Source of the DNA: Gracilaria domingensis
Lineage: Eukaryota; Rhodophyta; Florideophyceae; Gracilariales; Gracilariaceae
Reading direction: 5' to 3'
Length of the DNA: 64,000 nt
Assembly (NCBI GenBank): GCA_022539475.1
Contig: VCMS01000117.1
Coordinates: 124,001 to 188,000, forward strand
The position numbers and the translations under genes were made by a program. Under the pieces are notes generated by a model. It did no database searches and had not been told where the DNA came from. It worked only from the letters and a program-made list of their open reading frames with translations. Shown here one piece after another: positions 20,105-30,350 of the stretch. Numbering within the stretch: position 1 is the stretch's first letter; every line of letters starts with the position of its first letter.

Positions 20105-22053
20105 CCTTCCCCCTGTCACTGACTTCAAACTTCTATGTGGATCACACCACCGCCTTCGCGGAACCTCTCGTGCTTCATTCGCGCAAGCGGCTTATTCAGC
20201 ATATCGGCAACCATGGAATCCGTCGGGCAGTAGAACAGTACAATCGACTTGGCATGCAGAGATTCTCGAGTGAAGTGGAACCGAATCTCAATGTGTTTGG
20301 TTCTCCTGTTCACCACTCCATTTCGAGCAAGGTCAATGCTGCCATGGTTGTCAACATACATGGGAGTTGGTTCAACCAGTAGCTTCACAGACCCGTCTGC
20401 TTCCATGCCAATCACAGTGCCAATGCCGTTCCAAAGTCGCCTAAGCCAGATCGCCTCCTTGGTTCCAGGTCACAAGCTCACGTACTCAGCCTCCGCACTC
20501 GACAGAGCCACTACCTCTTGTTGACGAGACGACCACGACACAGCACCACCGCACTTCATGAACAAGTATCCGCTAGTAGACTTGCGGTTGGCAACGTCGC
20601 CAGCCCAGTCAGAGTCCACATAGCCGTGCAGTTGCAAATCGGTGCTGGAGCCATACGTCAACCCGAACGTGGTAGTGCCATTGAGGTAGCGAAGAACACG
20701 CTTGACCGCCTTCCAGTGAGTGTTTCCCGGCTTCTCAACATACTTGGCCAGCTTAGCCACAGCATATGAGATGTCCGGACGAGTTCCCACAGACAGATAC
20801 ATGAGGCAGCCAATCGCCTGACGATACGGTACATGCGTGAGCACTTTCTCGTCAACAGACAGGTACACACCGCACTCCATAGGAGTGTCAACCGGTTTCG
20901 ACAGCTGCATGCCAAATCGCTCCAGGACCTTGTTCGTGTACGCTGACTGCGTCAAGTACAGCTCTCGCTTGGTTCTGTCTCGATGGATTTCAAATCCAAG
21001 AACCATGCTAGCTTCTTTGAGGACCTTCTTGCGGAATCGACTTGACAGCTCTGCCTTCACACGTTCCACGGTTTTCATGCTCGGACTCGCAATCAGCAAG
21101 TCGTCAACATACAGAGCAATGATAACCAAGAAACCTAGTATGATCCCGGTGTAGACACATTCGTCTGCGTCATTCGGCTTGAGGTGCATTTCACGAACAA
21201 GAAAGGCGTATATCTTGGCGTGCCACTGTCTTGGTGCTTTTCTAAGCCCACAGATCGCTTTCTTCAGTCGGCACACCAAGTCCTCCTTTCCCTGCTGTGT
21301 GAATCCCATTGGCTGCTCCATGTACACTGTCTCGTCAAGGTCACCGTTCAGAAAGGCAGTTCTCACGTCTATCTGGTGCAAGTGAAAGTCTCGTACGGCA
21401 GTCACTGACAAGATCATTCCGATGGATGTGAACTTCACCACAGGTGCATAAGTCTCTGAGAAGTCCACACCCTCGACCTGCAGGAAGTCTTTTGCAACCA
21501 CACGAGCCTTGTAAGGCACTGCCGGTTCACCAGATGTCGAAGCTTCATAATTCTGTACATACACCCACTTGGACGAAATCACGTTGCTGTCTGCTGGCCT
21601 TGGCACTAGATCCCACGTGTCGTGCTCCATCAACGATTGATACTCACTCTTCATCGCCTTCTTCCAAGCTTCGGAATCAGAACGTGACACTGCGTCACCG
21701 TACGATGAAGGAGTATCATCGCTGGCTGTAAGGAAAGCACTGGCACTACGCCACCATGAGGATGTCGTCTTTCTCTGACGTGTGGATCTACGAAGGGGCT
21801 GCGTCTCTGTCACTCCCGGCTCATCATGTGTGTCTGTTGTAGTGTGTTCATCCGTACTGGCATTCGTGGTATTCTCGTGAGAAGCTGGTGCAGAAGGTTC
21901 ATCTTCAGAATCATGGGTGGATGTGTCAGAGGTTGAGGCTTCAGCAGCTCCCGACTTGTCGACCAAGTCGATTTCCGCATAGTCTTCGTGTTCAGAGTGC
22001 TCTTTACATTGAGTTCCAGAGCACTCGTCAAACATCACATCTCGTGACACAAT
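20105..22053 (-). pseudogene. copia B pol, linker to RNase H
   Basis: Minus-strand coding sequence with an acidic Ser/Thr-rich linker, RRSTRQRKTTSSWW, then reverse transcriptase with DVRTAFLNGDLDE and the catalytic LYVDDLLIAS block, and RNase H (DSDWAGDVANRKSTSGYLF, then VALSSAEAEY), ending at about 20125 with the usual VIHIEV terminus. It is broken, with few breaks. Upstream gag and integrase would lie beyond gypsy-2. Confidence 0.75.
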
Positions 22054-22792
22054 TGTAGTGCAATGCCTGCGAGCAGGAAGCACCAGGAAGATGTTCGGGA
22101 TCTTCCTCTACTGAGGGCAACCCAGTGAGCAGAGCCTCTCTGGGATGGCACGACTAGCTGGGTGTAAGACTGGGGCCAAACCGTCTAGACGGGGCGTTGA
22201 GAGTTGAGTAGGGAAGGATGACTCACGCGTGAGTGTAGCAGCCTCGAAAGAGGGACGAAACCACAGAGTGGGGAAAGGGAAAGAGAGAGAAAGAAAGAGA
22301 GGGATAAGAGAGGTACGGCGTATCGCCGGGGTATCCCCTATACAGGGTCGAACACAAACAACAAAGGTGAAACACTTCCCAAGTTGGGTTCTGCGGAGAC
22401 GCAGGGTGGATAGCCGCACCGTGACAACGGGGAATCCCTCCGATAAGGAGTTGTGCACCGCCGAAGGCGAGAGTGGCTAGAGCCAAGATCCTTGAGTTAG
22501 GATCACCCAGTTGGGGAACTGTACTGGTGCGACGGCGGCGACGCCGTCGCACTAAGTAGTGTCCTCACTAGAATTAATAAATAATATTAACTAAACATCC
22601 CACTAGTTGTGGCAAACGCCCACGTGTAGTGGCCAACCTCCGATCAGCTCCACCGTGTCCCACGTGTCCAAACCATCTCGATGGCAACCACTAGTTACTA
22701 CTAGTCATATACTGGTATGTACCAGACAAACCCGTGAACGGTAATTACGACTAAGTCCAGCGAAATTCCTCATACATGAGCGTTGCACTACA
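22054..22792 (-). repeat. 3' LTR of gypsy-2, 739 bp
   Basis: The perfect terminal inverted repeat TGTAGTGCAA...TTGCACTACA fixes both ends. It is preceded on the minus strand by the tract AAGGAGGGGGAGA. The second LTR is not in the window. Confidence 0.8.
22527..22552 (-). promoter_or_regulatory. LTR hairpin, gypsy-2
   Basis: The arms GTGCGACGGC and GCCGTCGCAC pair perfectly. The hairpin occupies the same LTR position as 10650-10673 in gypsy-1, next to the shared ACTACTTAG, with different but still paired bases. Confidence 0.55.
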
Positions 22793-24781
22793 TCTCCCCC
22801 TCCTTAGGCGGCAATACAACCTCGAAGAGGGCAGGATGGCGTCGAGCGAAAACCATATAAGTGCGGAGCTCCCCGGTCCTCTGTTATGTTCTTCTCCTTC
22901 TCCAGTCAACGACGTGCTCCCTGCTCCTGCAGTAGCCGTACCTCCTCAGAGTACCGAACGCGCTCTCGCCTCTGCGGTCAACTTTCCTCCGACACCGGAA
23001 CTAGACCTCAATATGAGTGGGCTCCCACCGAAGCAGCCTCCGAACCAACCACCGTTCCCCCAAGGGAGCTTCACCGGATTCCGCTCCGTACCGCTCCCTC
23101 AACAGGGCTCCAACCCGTTCGCGAGGCAACAGAACAACGCCGCTGGGTCCTCTGCGCAACATGCTGCTCTCGCGGGGCCCGTCGTCGGCTTCCACCCAGG
23201 TGTGGCCTGGCCGTCCTTCAACTCCCTTGTAGGGCTCAACCCGGCAAACTGGCGACATGCGAGACGTCTCTGGCTCGCGCCGTGGTTCCACCTGACTGCG
23301 GTGTTCAACGAAAGCCTCATTACTGAGTATGTCGATGTGCGCAACACCTTTCTGGGGGACCTCCCAGCGATGGTGACCACTTCGTGGGATTGCCGTACGC
23401 GAATCGCGATCCCTGTTGATCAGGTCGCCCGAGAAAACCGGCAATCCCGGGAAGAGGCTGTCGCGAACTTCGTGTCAATGGCCTACAAACGGCAAGGCCG
23501 GGCGCCCTTCGAGTTCCCAATCCCATCGGGGATGGACTTTGACGTGGCTTATTACCGCACCCGCGGGGAAATTAATTACTGCGACCGCTTAGCGGAATTG
23601 GAAACCTTTGCCTGGCGAGGTATGCCCGTTGCACGTCAGGAAGCCATGTGCTGGACACGACCGATTCTTCGGGCTGAGTTTCGCTATCTCCCGCGCCACT
23701 CGCGGTCCAACTTCCTTCAGAACTTTATACGCCACGAGAGACGGTCTCGATCCCAACTTGGCTACTTCGCTCCGTATCAGAACGTTGAAATCCGCCACAT
23801 CGCGGCGGCGCACCGACAGAGTCGGTATGTTCCTCTACCAGAGTGGTGGAGCTACCACGAGGCATGCCGGGGGTGCTACATCGAGTTGCCCCCGGTATTC
23901 ACCTATTTAGGGTCATATCTGCTCACGGTCCCCGAAGTGGGTTGTGGTCAGTCGTCGTAACCAAGTGGGCTGTCCGCACCGCGGCATTTATCCTCGCTGA
24001 GGCATACGACCAGTATCGACTGTGGTTCATCCCTGCCCGCGTACGGGCGGCCATCCGAAGTTTGGACTTGGAAGTCTCCCTCGGGGGTCGTGCAAACAAC
24101 GACGAGGTGTTGAGCCTTCGCGATTATATCGATAGTGTCGACTGGACCGAAGTGCCTCTGTCTCAAAGTGGTCGTGGTGATTCCCCGAACTCGGGTGGTT
24201 ACGGCCCAGATCTGGGGAGAAATACCGCTCTCGCGGGCGATTTTGTCTTCTTCGACTCGTGGGATTATCGGGAGATTACCGCTGAGGAAGCGGGTGAGCT
24301 CCGTTCTGCTCCCCGGCGCGTGCCGGCCGATCACCCAACTGGGTTCGTGAACTCTGATGAGTATACCGAGAGTACCTCGGGGGAGATCCAATGGTGGAAA
24401 ATCAGCCCGAGAACACGGGAGGCGACGACATCGAGTTCATCGAAGAAGTCAACGCAACCCCTGCGGGGGGGGAACGCCAGCTCTGCTTCGGTTGTCGGCT
24501 CCGCCTCGGCGGCTGACTTCGTCGCTCCCGCTCCGGTTCCCATTCCGGTACCCACACCGGTTCCGATTCCGGCTCAACCGGCTCTTCTCGCTGTTGCGGC
24601 TGCTGCAGGTCCTCCCCCGCCAGCGGATGTGAACGGAGGTGCAATCATCGCTCGCTTCCTCCGCGGCGCTGGTTTGGGTGCTAGGACGGCCTCTGGCGAT
24701 GTCACCGCTATGGCGGAGGCCTTGGATCAACGCCTTGGCGGTATTCCTCCTCAGAATGAGGGCGATGGCTACGACCAGTAG
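22776..24781 (+). pseudogene. opposite-strand accessory gene of gypsy-2 (unknown family, copy 2)
   Basis: Plus-strand coding region of about 640-670 residues in a minus-strand element, placed between pol and the 3' LTR. The first ATG (22776) lies inside the LTR; a second at 22836 (MASSENHISAELPG) is the more likely start because the polypurine tract lies between them and the other copy resembles this segment. Order: Pro-rich N-terminus, a W/R/Y-rich core (RRLWLAPWFHLTAVFNESL, TTSWDCRTRIAI, WAVRTAAFILAEAYDQYRLW), then a Ser/Thr region, a PVPIPVPTPVPIP repeat and the terminal GDGYDQ. No known domain is recognised. A promoter in the LTR antisense strand is the simplest source of expression. It is broken, with about one or two breaks. 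Confidence 0.65.
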
Positions 24782-25183
24782 TCGGGAGCTGAGCTTCCCC
24801 ATGCGTGGGTAATTACCTGTTCACAGTAGTATAGCCTTGAGATAAAAGATTCCTTGCTTAATACACGTCTCCGACGGTGTCTTCCTTCTTTACCGGCACA
24901 GCCGGCTAATGCGACGCGACGCGACGCGACGTGACGCGATGCGCTGCGAAAAACGCAACCTTCCGAGGGGTAAAACCATGCTCATGGTGTGGCGGCGATG
25001 CCGTTACCAGCGAGCTGGATGAAAAATTCTCAGGCATGAGCCTTTGTTCCGAAAATCGGTGTTCTCACGGCGCGAGCCGGTTGAACCGTCAATGCGGCGG
25101 GCATCCCACCAAGGTGGTATGGGCTCAATTCCAGTCGCACGACGTGTGTTACCAACATGATGTCTATCCGTTTCCACGGCAAC
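24782..25183. other. convergent spacer of gypsy-2 with short tandem repeat
   Basis: Noncoding, between the stop of the opposite-strand gene and the pol end. It contains a GACGC-type microsatellite at about 24911-24945. The corresponding spacer in gypsy-1 is 3972-4598. Confidence 0.5.
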
Positions 25184-25430
25184 CTTATCCCACTTGGGCT
25201 TTGTCCAGCGTCGCTGGTGTGGCCGTTACCGCGTTGCGGTGGTACTGTACGACCTTCGAGCGCGGTAGGTGCTCGATTGGTTCGTCAGTATCCCACGACG
25301 GGCCATAGCCGTACCAACGGACGTGGTATTGTAAAATGCCTTTCGGTCCCAGGAGTGCCGTATAATTCGGTCGACAATGTACTCTTGAACGTACACCTGC
25401 CGGCCTTGCCGTGTTGTTGTTACTTCATCG
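25184..25430 (-). other. chromodomain at the end of gypsy-2 pol
   Basis: The minus strand encodes EYIVDRIIRHSWDRK and then VRWYGYGPSWDTDEPIEHLP with RSKVV, a good chromodomain pattern, ending AQVG as in gypsy-1. It follows the long disordered tail of pol. It is reported as a segment and not joined to the pol frame. Confidence 0.65.
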
Positions 25431-28400
25431 GTCGACAACCTTTGCGGGGGAACGGTTCCCGTGACGGGGTAACAGCGCGCGCCTGGCTTTGCGTCGCCAG
25501 TTCCCTCCGAGGAGGAGCGCTTTCGATGTCGCTGCGTACCGCCAGTCGGCGTGAGTCCTTCCGCTTCGGCGGCGTCGGCGTAGCTGTGTGCTTGCCTTGT
25601 CCGCTTGCGTCGGAAAGTTTCACCTCGGGTGGCTTCACAACCGTGCGTGCACGTGACTGTAGCGACGGTTGGCTGTCACGCTCCCTCGGGAGAACCGCCT
25701 CCCTGTTACAGGTGTCCTTCAACGGCTGCGCCGTTGACCCTTTTTCATCTTTGCTCAAATTCCCGTTCTGAACGGTTACTTCCGGGTTACCGGGGTTATC
25801 GGCACCGCCGGCGGCTTGCGATCTCGTGATCTCCGCGCGCGGCTGCACTTGCGCCGATATTTTATGCCCAGTATTTGGTGCTGTACCGTCCATGACGTGA
25901 ACTCTTCCCGGAGTGTCCGGCGTTCCCACGGCTGGACTGCCGGTTTCCACCGAGTCACTTGGGAATTCTTTTTCCTCAGCTCGCGCCTGCTCCGCAGGAT
26001 TTCCCAGGATTCCTGGTCGTTCTTCATCGCGTTGCGCGGTGGGTCGCGATGTCGCTGCGCTTTCCCCAGTGGGGCTTCGTTCCGACGGCGTCGGCGTGGT
26101 GCCGGCGACATCTTTCGACTTCGTTCGACCCAGCGCGGCTGGTAGGCCACGAGGCTCTGTTGACTTAACCGAATCCGCTTCTGCGTGAGTGTCCTTACCC
26201 GGCGATGGTATAGACGTCCCGGCAACGGGGCTGTGTGTGCGGCGTGCGAGCGTGCGTTGCGAACGCGATGCCCGCGTACTGACCGGAACATCCGGAGAGC
26301 TCCGTACAGTCCGTGCTGCTCGGTTGTTCTCACGACGCGACGTCGGCAAATGACTCTCAGCAGGGCTGATAACCTCCTCCCCCTCCTTAGATGGAGCGAC
26401 GTGGGGAGGAACAGAATGTCCCGCATCGCGGTGAGGTGAACCCAGCGATGGGACAGAAACGGGGGTGCCATGATGGCGATCATTTTCCGACACAGTCGGC
26501 GGGGCCGACTCTATCGGGAGGTCTGTAAGGCCTCGATGGGGGTGGGGCAAGACGGAGGGTCTTGTCACCACATTTATTTCCGGTGTTACGGGTGTTGTTG
26601 ACTCCGTAGACACGGGTTCTGTACCAGACGAGGTAACCTCAGACGAGGGTGGAGGGGCCATTACCACGCGGTCGCTGGAAATCCGCTCATGCGCGTTACC
26701 GATCTCGACTACGACAGTGTCCGGTGCAACCGAGATTACCTTATAAGGTCCATCCGCCACTGGCGAGAGCTTATGACGTTTGCCCTTTTCAGGGTTGTAG
26801 TGTTCCTTCCGTAGGAAGACATGGTTTCTCACCGTAAGTGGTTCAGGGGTGTTTCCTCGCAAGCGAGCATCAAAATCACGCTTGTAAGCGGCTTGGGCTT
26901 TCGCCATTGATTTCCGGGCGGCCGGGATTAACTTCGTTAGCGAGGCTTTCCATTGTTGGCGACAATCACCCACAGATGGGAAACTGCTCAAGGTAGCTTG
27001 TGATTCTAACGCCAATGGCGGGGGTGTCCTTGACAAAACCAGTTCGAATGGGGAAACACCAGTAGTCCTGTCTACCTGCGTGTTGTACGCAGAGGTTAAC
27101 GAGTCGGTGTACAAGTCCCATGTTTTTGGGTGGTCAGCAACGTAAGAATGGAGAGATGCCAGCATCGTACGGTTATACCGTTCAACGTGCCCATTACATT
27201 GGGGGTGGTATGTGGTCGTGAAGAGATTCTTCACTTCCATGATGCGACATACATCCTGGAAGAACCGGGATGCGAATTGCTTTCCGTTATCGGATAACAA
27301 CTCCACAGGAGGACCGTACACGAAGATCCAGTGCGTGGCGAACGCCTGCGCGACTGTGAACGCGGTGATACTCTTTAGAGGTACTGTCCGAACCAGTTTC
27401 GACCGATACGTGATAACGAGAAGGAACTTATTTCCTCTCCGAGTGGTAAGCAATGGTCCGAGAATATCGATTGCCACAAATTCAAGCGACACCCTGGCAG
27501 GGAATAGTTTCACTTTCTTCGAATTCTTTCGGAGTTTCACGCGATTTCTCGCGCAATTGGCACAGAAGCGTACCTTGGCGTAACAATCCACTGCCATTGC
27601 GGGCCAGTAGAAGTCTCTCCTCAAGGTGAGGTACAACTTTCTTCCACCTGCGTGGCCACCTAACTTTGCGTAATGCGAAAGGTGTAGGATCCTCGTCGGC
27701 AACGAGTGTGGTACCACAACTTGTGGGTGTGACTCGACTGTCCTTACGAGATAGCCGATGTCGTTGACCTCGAATGGGAAGGTTGCTCCACCGTTGAATC
27801 GGGCACGGATCGTGATGCAGAACGGGTCCCCATGTTGTTCTCGGATCATTTCTTCCGGTGATACCGGTACAAAATTTCCCGGTAGGGGCTTCACAGCCTC
27901 GGCTTTGCCTGCAACAAGCAGTTCATCAAACTCAGCGTCCATATCGTCCCAGTCATCTGGCCAGTCGTCAAGCCGCCACTCCGGGGGTTCCGGTTCAACG
28001 TCGTCGACGACGAAGCAAGGAAATTCATCGTCCTCAACGACCAGAGTCTCCCCATTCGTGGGTAAGTGCGACAGCGCGTCCGCCTGGGTGTTCAGGGTCC
28101 CTTTTTTGTATACGACGTCGAAGTCGAATTCCGCTAGGCGGAGCCTCCACCGCATGAGGCGGCCTGATGGGTCAGAGATATTCATCAACCACCTCAACGA
28201 GGAATGATCCGTGTACACGGTGAAGTGCACACGTAGCAGATAGGGACGGAGGGTGGATAAAGCCCATACGACTGCAAGCCACTCTTCCTCCGAAACGGAG
28301 TAGTTCCGTTCATGAACGTTAAGCGAACGTGACCAGTACCCTATGGGTTTTCGTTCTCCTTCGGGAGTGGTTTGGAACAGCGCGCAACCTACTTGGTAGT

Positions 28401-29739
28401 CACTCGAGTCCGTGTGCACGGAGAACGGCAATCCCGGTTTTGGTAACGATAGGATCGGTGCTGATGTAACAACCTCCTTCAAGGAGTTGAACGCTTCCGC
28501 TTGTGCGGGCGTGAAGGGGTCCAGTTTCGGTGGCTGACCCTTTCGCAAGAGAGCGTTAGGGGGAGCCGCGATGTCCGAAAAGTTCGGTACAAACCGTCTG
28601 TAGACGTTGACCAGCCCCGGAAAGGAGCGTAATTCCGTTTGAGTTCGCGGTTCCTTCGCCTTGGCGAGCGACTTGACGCGAGCTTCCTCGATCGTCAGCC
28701 GTCCTGGACGGATAATGTGTCCAAGGTACTTGACGGTGTCGGTGAAGAATTCACACTTCCTCAACTCGAGGGTTATCCCTGCATCACGCAGAGTGGTCAT
28801 CACGTCCCTGACATGGGTGAGATGATCGTCCAGATTACTGGAAAACACGATGATATCGTCAAGGTAGACGAGACAGGTCCGCCATTTGAAGCGGCTCAAC
28901 AAGATGTCGATGGCACGCTGGAACGTAGCGGGCGCGTTGGTTAGGCCGAAAGGCATCCGCTTGAAGCGGTAGGAGCCCGAGTGGCACACGAACGCAGTCT
29001 TATCGCGGTCTTCCTCCCTGACGGGGACTTGCCAGTATCCCCAATTGGCATCCAATGACGTGAACACGGTAGCGTCACCGAGCGAATCGATACACTCGTC
29101 CATACGAGGGATTGGGTAAGCGTCTCTTAACGTCACGGCATTGAGCCGGCGATAGTCGACACAGAACCTCCAGGTTCCGTCGGCTCTGCGACCCAGTATC
29201 ACTGGGGATGCCCACGGCGATTGCGCTTGTTCGATGACACCTGCGCGGAGCAATTTGTCCACTTGGAACTGTTCTTCCTCCCGAGCCTTCGGTCCTGCCC
29301 TGTAAGGGGGTTGTGAAACCGGACGCGTGTTCGGTAACAAATCGATACGGTGTTCCGTTGCATTTATCTCTCCGAGAGAGCCATCCCACATTGGGGTAAA
29401 CTCCCGTAACATGTCTCTTAGACGTTCACGGTGCGACTCCGGTACATGACCGAGGTCAAGTTCCTCGAGCGCCTTCAAGAGGTCAACCTTGTCGTAGCTC
29501 GCGTGCTTGCGCTCTTCTGTCCCTGACACAGGGTGTGGTTCCGAGTCAGTCGGTTTCTTCTCCGTTGCGACGGTATTGGTACCCGCGGAAGCAGCAGGAA
29601 TTGCAGCTCCCTCCCCCTCCTTAGATGGGGCGACGTCCTCTTCGGAGGTAACTAGTCCGAGGACATCGGCAGCCGTCATCTTCGTTGGAAGCATCGCGAG
29701 TGGGTGCGGTGTCACAGACCCAATGACTTGGTTCTTCAT
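25420..29739 (-). CDS. gypsy-2 pol: reverse transcriptase, RNase H, integrase, long tail
   Basis: Open frame of 1,439 codons. Domains: reverse transcriptase at about residues 120-330 (FCVDYRRLNAVT, MPFGLTNAPATFQR, LVYLDDIIVFS); RNase H at about 420-550 (HTDSSDYQVGCALFQ, YTDHSSLRWLM); integrase zinc region (HAGGRKLYLTLRRDFYWP, CANCARN) near 690-740; integrase core at about 750-900 (IDILGPL, LLSDNGKQF, NGHVERYNRT); GPY/F-like GPYKVISV near 1030; then about 400 residues rich in S, T, P and R without fold-like composition, before the chromodomain segment. The protein would copy the RNA and insert the DNA. The tail is much longer than usual between GPY/F and chromodomain. The plus-strand frames in this span are shadows. 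Confidence 0.9.
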   Translation of the reverse strand: MKNQVIGSVTPHPLAMLPTKMTAADVLGLVTSEEDVAPSKEGEGAAIPAASAGTNTVATEKKPTDSEPHPVSGTEERKHASYDKVDLLKALEELDLGHVPESHRERLRDMLREFTPMWDGSLGEINATEHRIDLLPNTRPVSQPPYRAGPKAREEEQFQVDKLLRAGVIEQAQSPWASPVILGRRADGTWRFCVDYRRLNAVTLRDAYPIPRMDECIDSLGDATVFTSLDANWGYWQVPVREEDRDKTAFVCHSGSYRFKRMPFGLTNAPATFQRAIDILLSRFKWRTCLVYLDDIIVFSSNLDDHLTHVRDVMTTLRDAGITLELRKCEFFTDTVKYLGHIIRPGRLTIEEARVKSLAKAKEPRTQTELRSFPGLVNVYRRFVPNFSDIAAPPNALLRKGQPPKLDPFTPAQAEAFNSLKEVVTSAPILSLPKPGLPFSVHTDSSDYQVGCALFQTTPEGERKPIGYWSRSLNVHERNYSVSEEEWLAVVWALSTLRPYLLRVHFTVYTDHSSLRWLMNISDPSGRLMRWRLRLAEFDFDVVYKKGTLNTQADALSHLPTNGETLVVEDDEFPCFVVDDVEPEPPEWRLDDWPDDWDDMDAEFDELLVAGKAEAVKPLPGNFVPVSPEEMIREQHGDPFCITIRARFNGGATFPFEVNDIGYLVRTVESHPQVVVPHSLPTRILHLSHYAKLGGHAGGRKLYLTLRRDFYWPAMAVDCYAKVRFCANCARNRVKLRKNSKKVKLFPARVSLEFVAIDILGPLLTTRRGNKFLLVITYRSKLVRTVPLKSITAFTVAQAFATHWIFVYGPPVELLSDNGKQFASRFFQDVCRIMEVKNLFTTTYHPQCNGHVERYNRTMLASLHSYVADHPKTWDLYTDSLTSAYNTQVDRTTGVSPFELVLSRTPPPLALESQATLSSFPSVGDCRQQWKASLTKLIPAARKSMAKAQAAYKRDFDARLRGNTPEPLTVRNHVFLRKEHYNPEKGKRHKLSPVADGPYKVISVAPDTVVVEIGNAHERISSDRVVMAPPPSSEVTSSGTEPVSTESTTPVTPEINVVTRPSVLPHPHRGLTDLPIESAPPTVSENDRHHGTPVSVPSLGSPHRDAGHSVPPHVAPSKEGEEVISPAESHLPTSRRENNRAARTVRSSPDVPVSTRASRSQRTLARRTHSPVAGTSIPSPGKDTHAEADSVKSTEPRGLPAALGRTKSKDVAGTTPTPSERSPTGESAATSRPTAQRDEERPGILGNPAEQARAEEKEFPSDSVETGSPAVGTPDTPGRVHVMDGTAPNTGHKISAQVQPRAEITRSQAAGGADNPGNPEVTVQNGNLSKDEKGSTAQPLKDTCNREAVLPRERDSQPSLQSRARTVVKPPEVKLSDASGQGKHTATPTPPKRKDSRRLAVRSDIESAPPRRELATQSQARAVTPSREPFPRKGCRPMK

Positions 29740-30317
29740 CAGATACTGGGGGTGCTGCTAAGGTTGGAAACGAGTATCCAAAACGGAGTATCCGGTGTGA
29801 CTTGCAAAACACCATTCGCGACAGCGAGTTGGCACTTCTCGTACAACGAGGTAAGTGGTTGAATAACCCGAAGACCGTGTTGAAGGGAATTAACTGACAC
29901 CTAACTTGGGACTCAGGCGGGATTCGAATCGACGAAGCGACGCGGAGCTTGGTGGACTCGCGCGACGCCAGTGCCGGGGCCTGCGCAGCAGGGAGTGGAA
30001 CTTGCTTCCGCGATGACCGCTTCAGCGGACGACGGACGATCGGTACCGATGAACCATCGTCAAGTTCTACACGCCTGAGGCGGGGCCTGATTGCATCGAC
30101 AAACCTGTCGCAGTAATCGCAACCCAAAATGACTGGGGCAGCAATGACCGACAAACAATGAAGTCGACCCTCTCCACGGAAGTTCCCAAACGCACGACTA
30201 AGTCGATTGTTCCCACCGTTGTTAACGGGTTGTTATTCGCGTCAGCGACATCAGGAAGCACGCTGCGGCGGATACGTTCCCGCAATTGCGGTGTGAGAAG
30301 GGACTTTACGATGAAGT
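29740..30317 (-). other. gypsy-2 protease region, cut by the gap
   Basis: The minus strand encodes retropepsin-end-like text (VILGCDYCDRFVDAI; upstream NPLTTVGTIDLVVRL and VERVDFIVCRSL), the usual neighbour of Ty3/gypsy reverse transcriptase. The catalytic DSG/DTG block and gag would lie beyond the gap. Confidence 0.55.
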
Positions 30318-30350
30318 NNNNNNNNNNNNNNNNNNNNNNNNNNNNNNNNN
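30318..30350. other. assembly gap (33 N)
   Basis: Run of N. The left flank is gypsy-2 on the minus strand and the right flank is copia B RNase H on the plus strand. The continuation of the family B copy that gypsy-2 entered (minus strand) is not on the right side, so the join may be wrong or may hide missing sequence. Confidence 0.95.

Larger units (their letters stand above)
17960..22053 (-). mobile_element. copia family B, minus strand, pol end - LTR - leader - gag start
   Basis: Read on the minus strand: linker, RT and RNase H part of pol (22053-20105), one LTR (20104-19327), primer-binding site (19326-19313), leader, and gag start (ATG at 18117) cut at about 17960. An LTR with internal sequence on both sides means two head-to-tail copies sharing one LTR, as in the array at 53.8-64 kb. 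Gypsy-2 interrupts the upstream copy at 22053/22054. It is broken, with a few breaks besides the truncations; young by similarity to the other B copies. Confidence 0.75.
22054..30317 (-). mobile_element. gypsy-2: Ty3/gypsy chromovirus with opposite-strand gene
   Basis: Fossil LTR element on the minus strand, 5' end lost in the assembly gap at 30318. Parts in its own direction: protease region (about 30317-29740), long pol frame (29739-25420), chromodomain (about 25430-25184), convergent spacer, opposite-strand gene (24781-22776), polypurine tract (about 22806-22793), 3' LTR (22792-22054). No gag is visible, as the sequence stops at the gap. It is inserted into a family B copia element; the five bases beside the LTR are ACAAT. 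It looks young: pol is open over 1,439 codons. Broken, with about two or three breaks. Confidence 0.8.

Noticed and set aside
22776-24781. Programmed ribosomal frameshift in the opposite-strand gene, since both copies switch frame in the middle
   Set aside because: Comparison of the two copies shows the frame changes are not at equivalent places and not in the same direction, and no slippery site with a following pseudoknot is shared. Independent decay is simpler.
25776-26483. Arginine-rich frame overlapping the gypsy-2 pol tail
   Set aside because: It is an alternative-frame shadow of the long Ser/Pro/Arg-rich tail; the main frame is continuous with reverse transcriptase and integrase.
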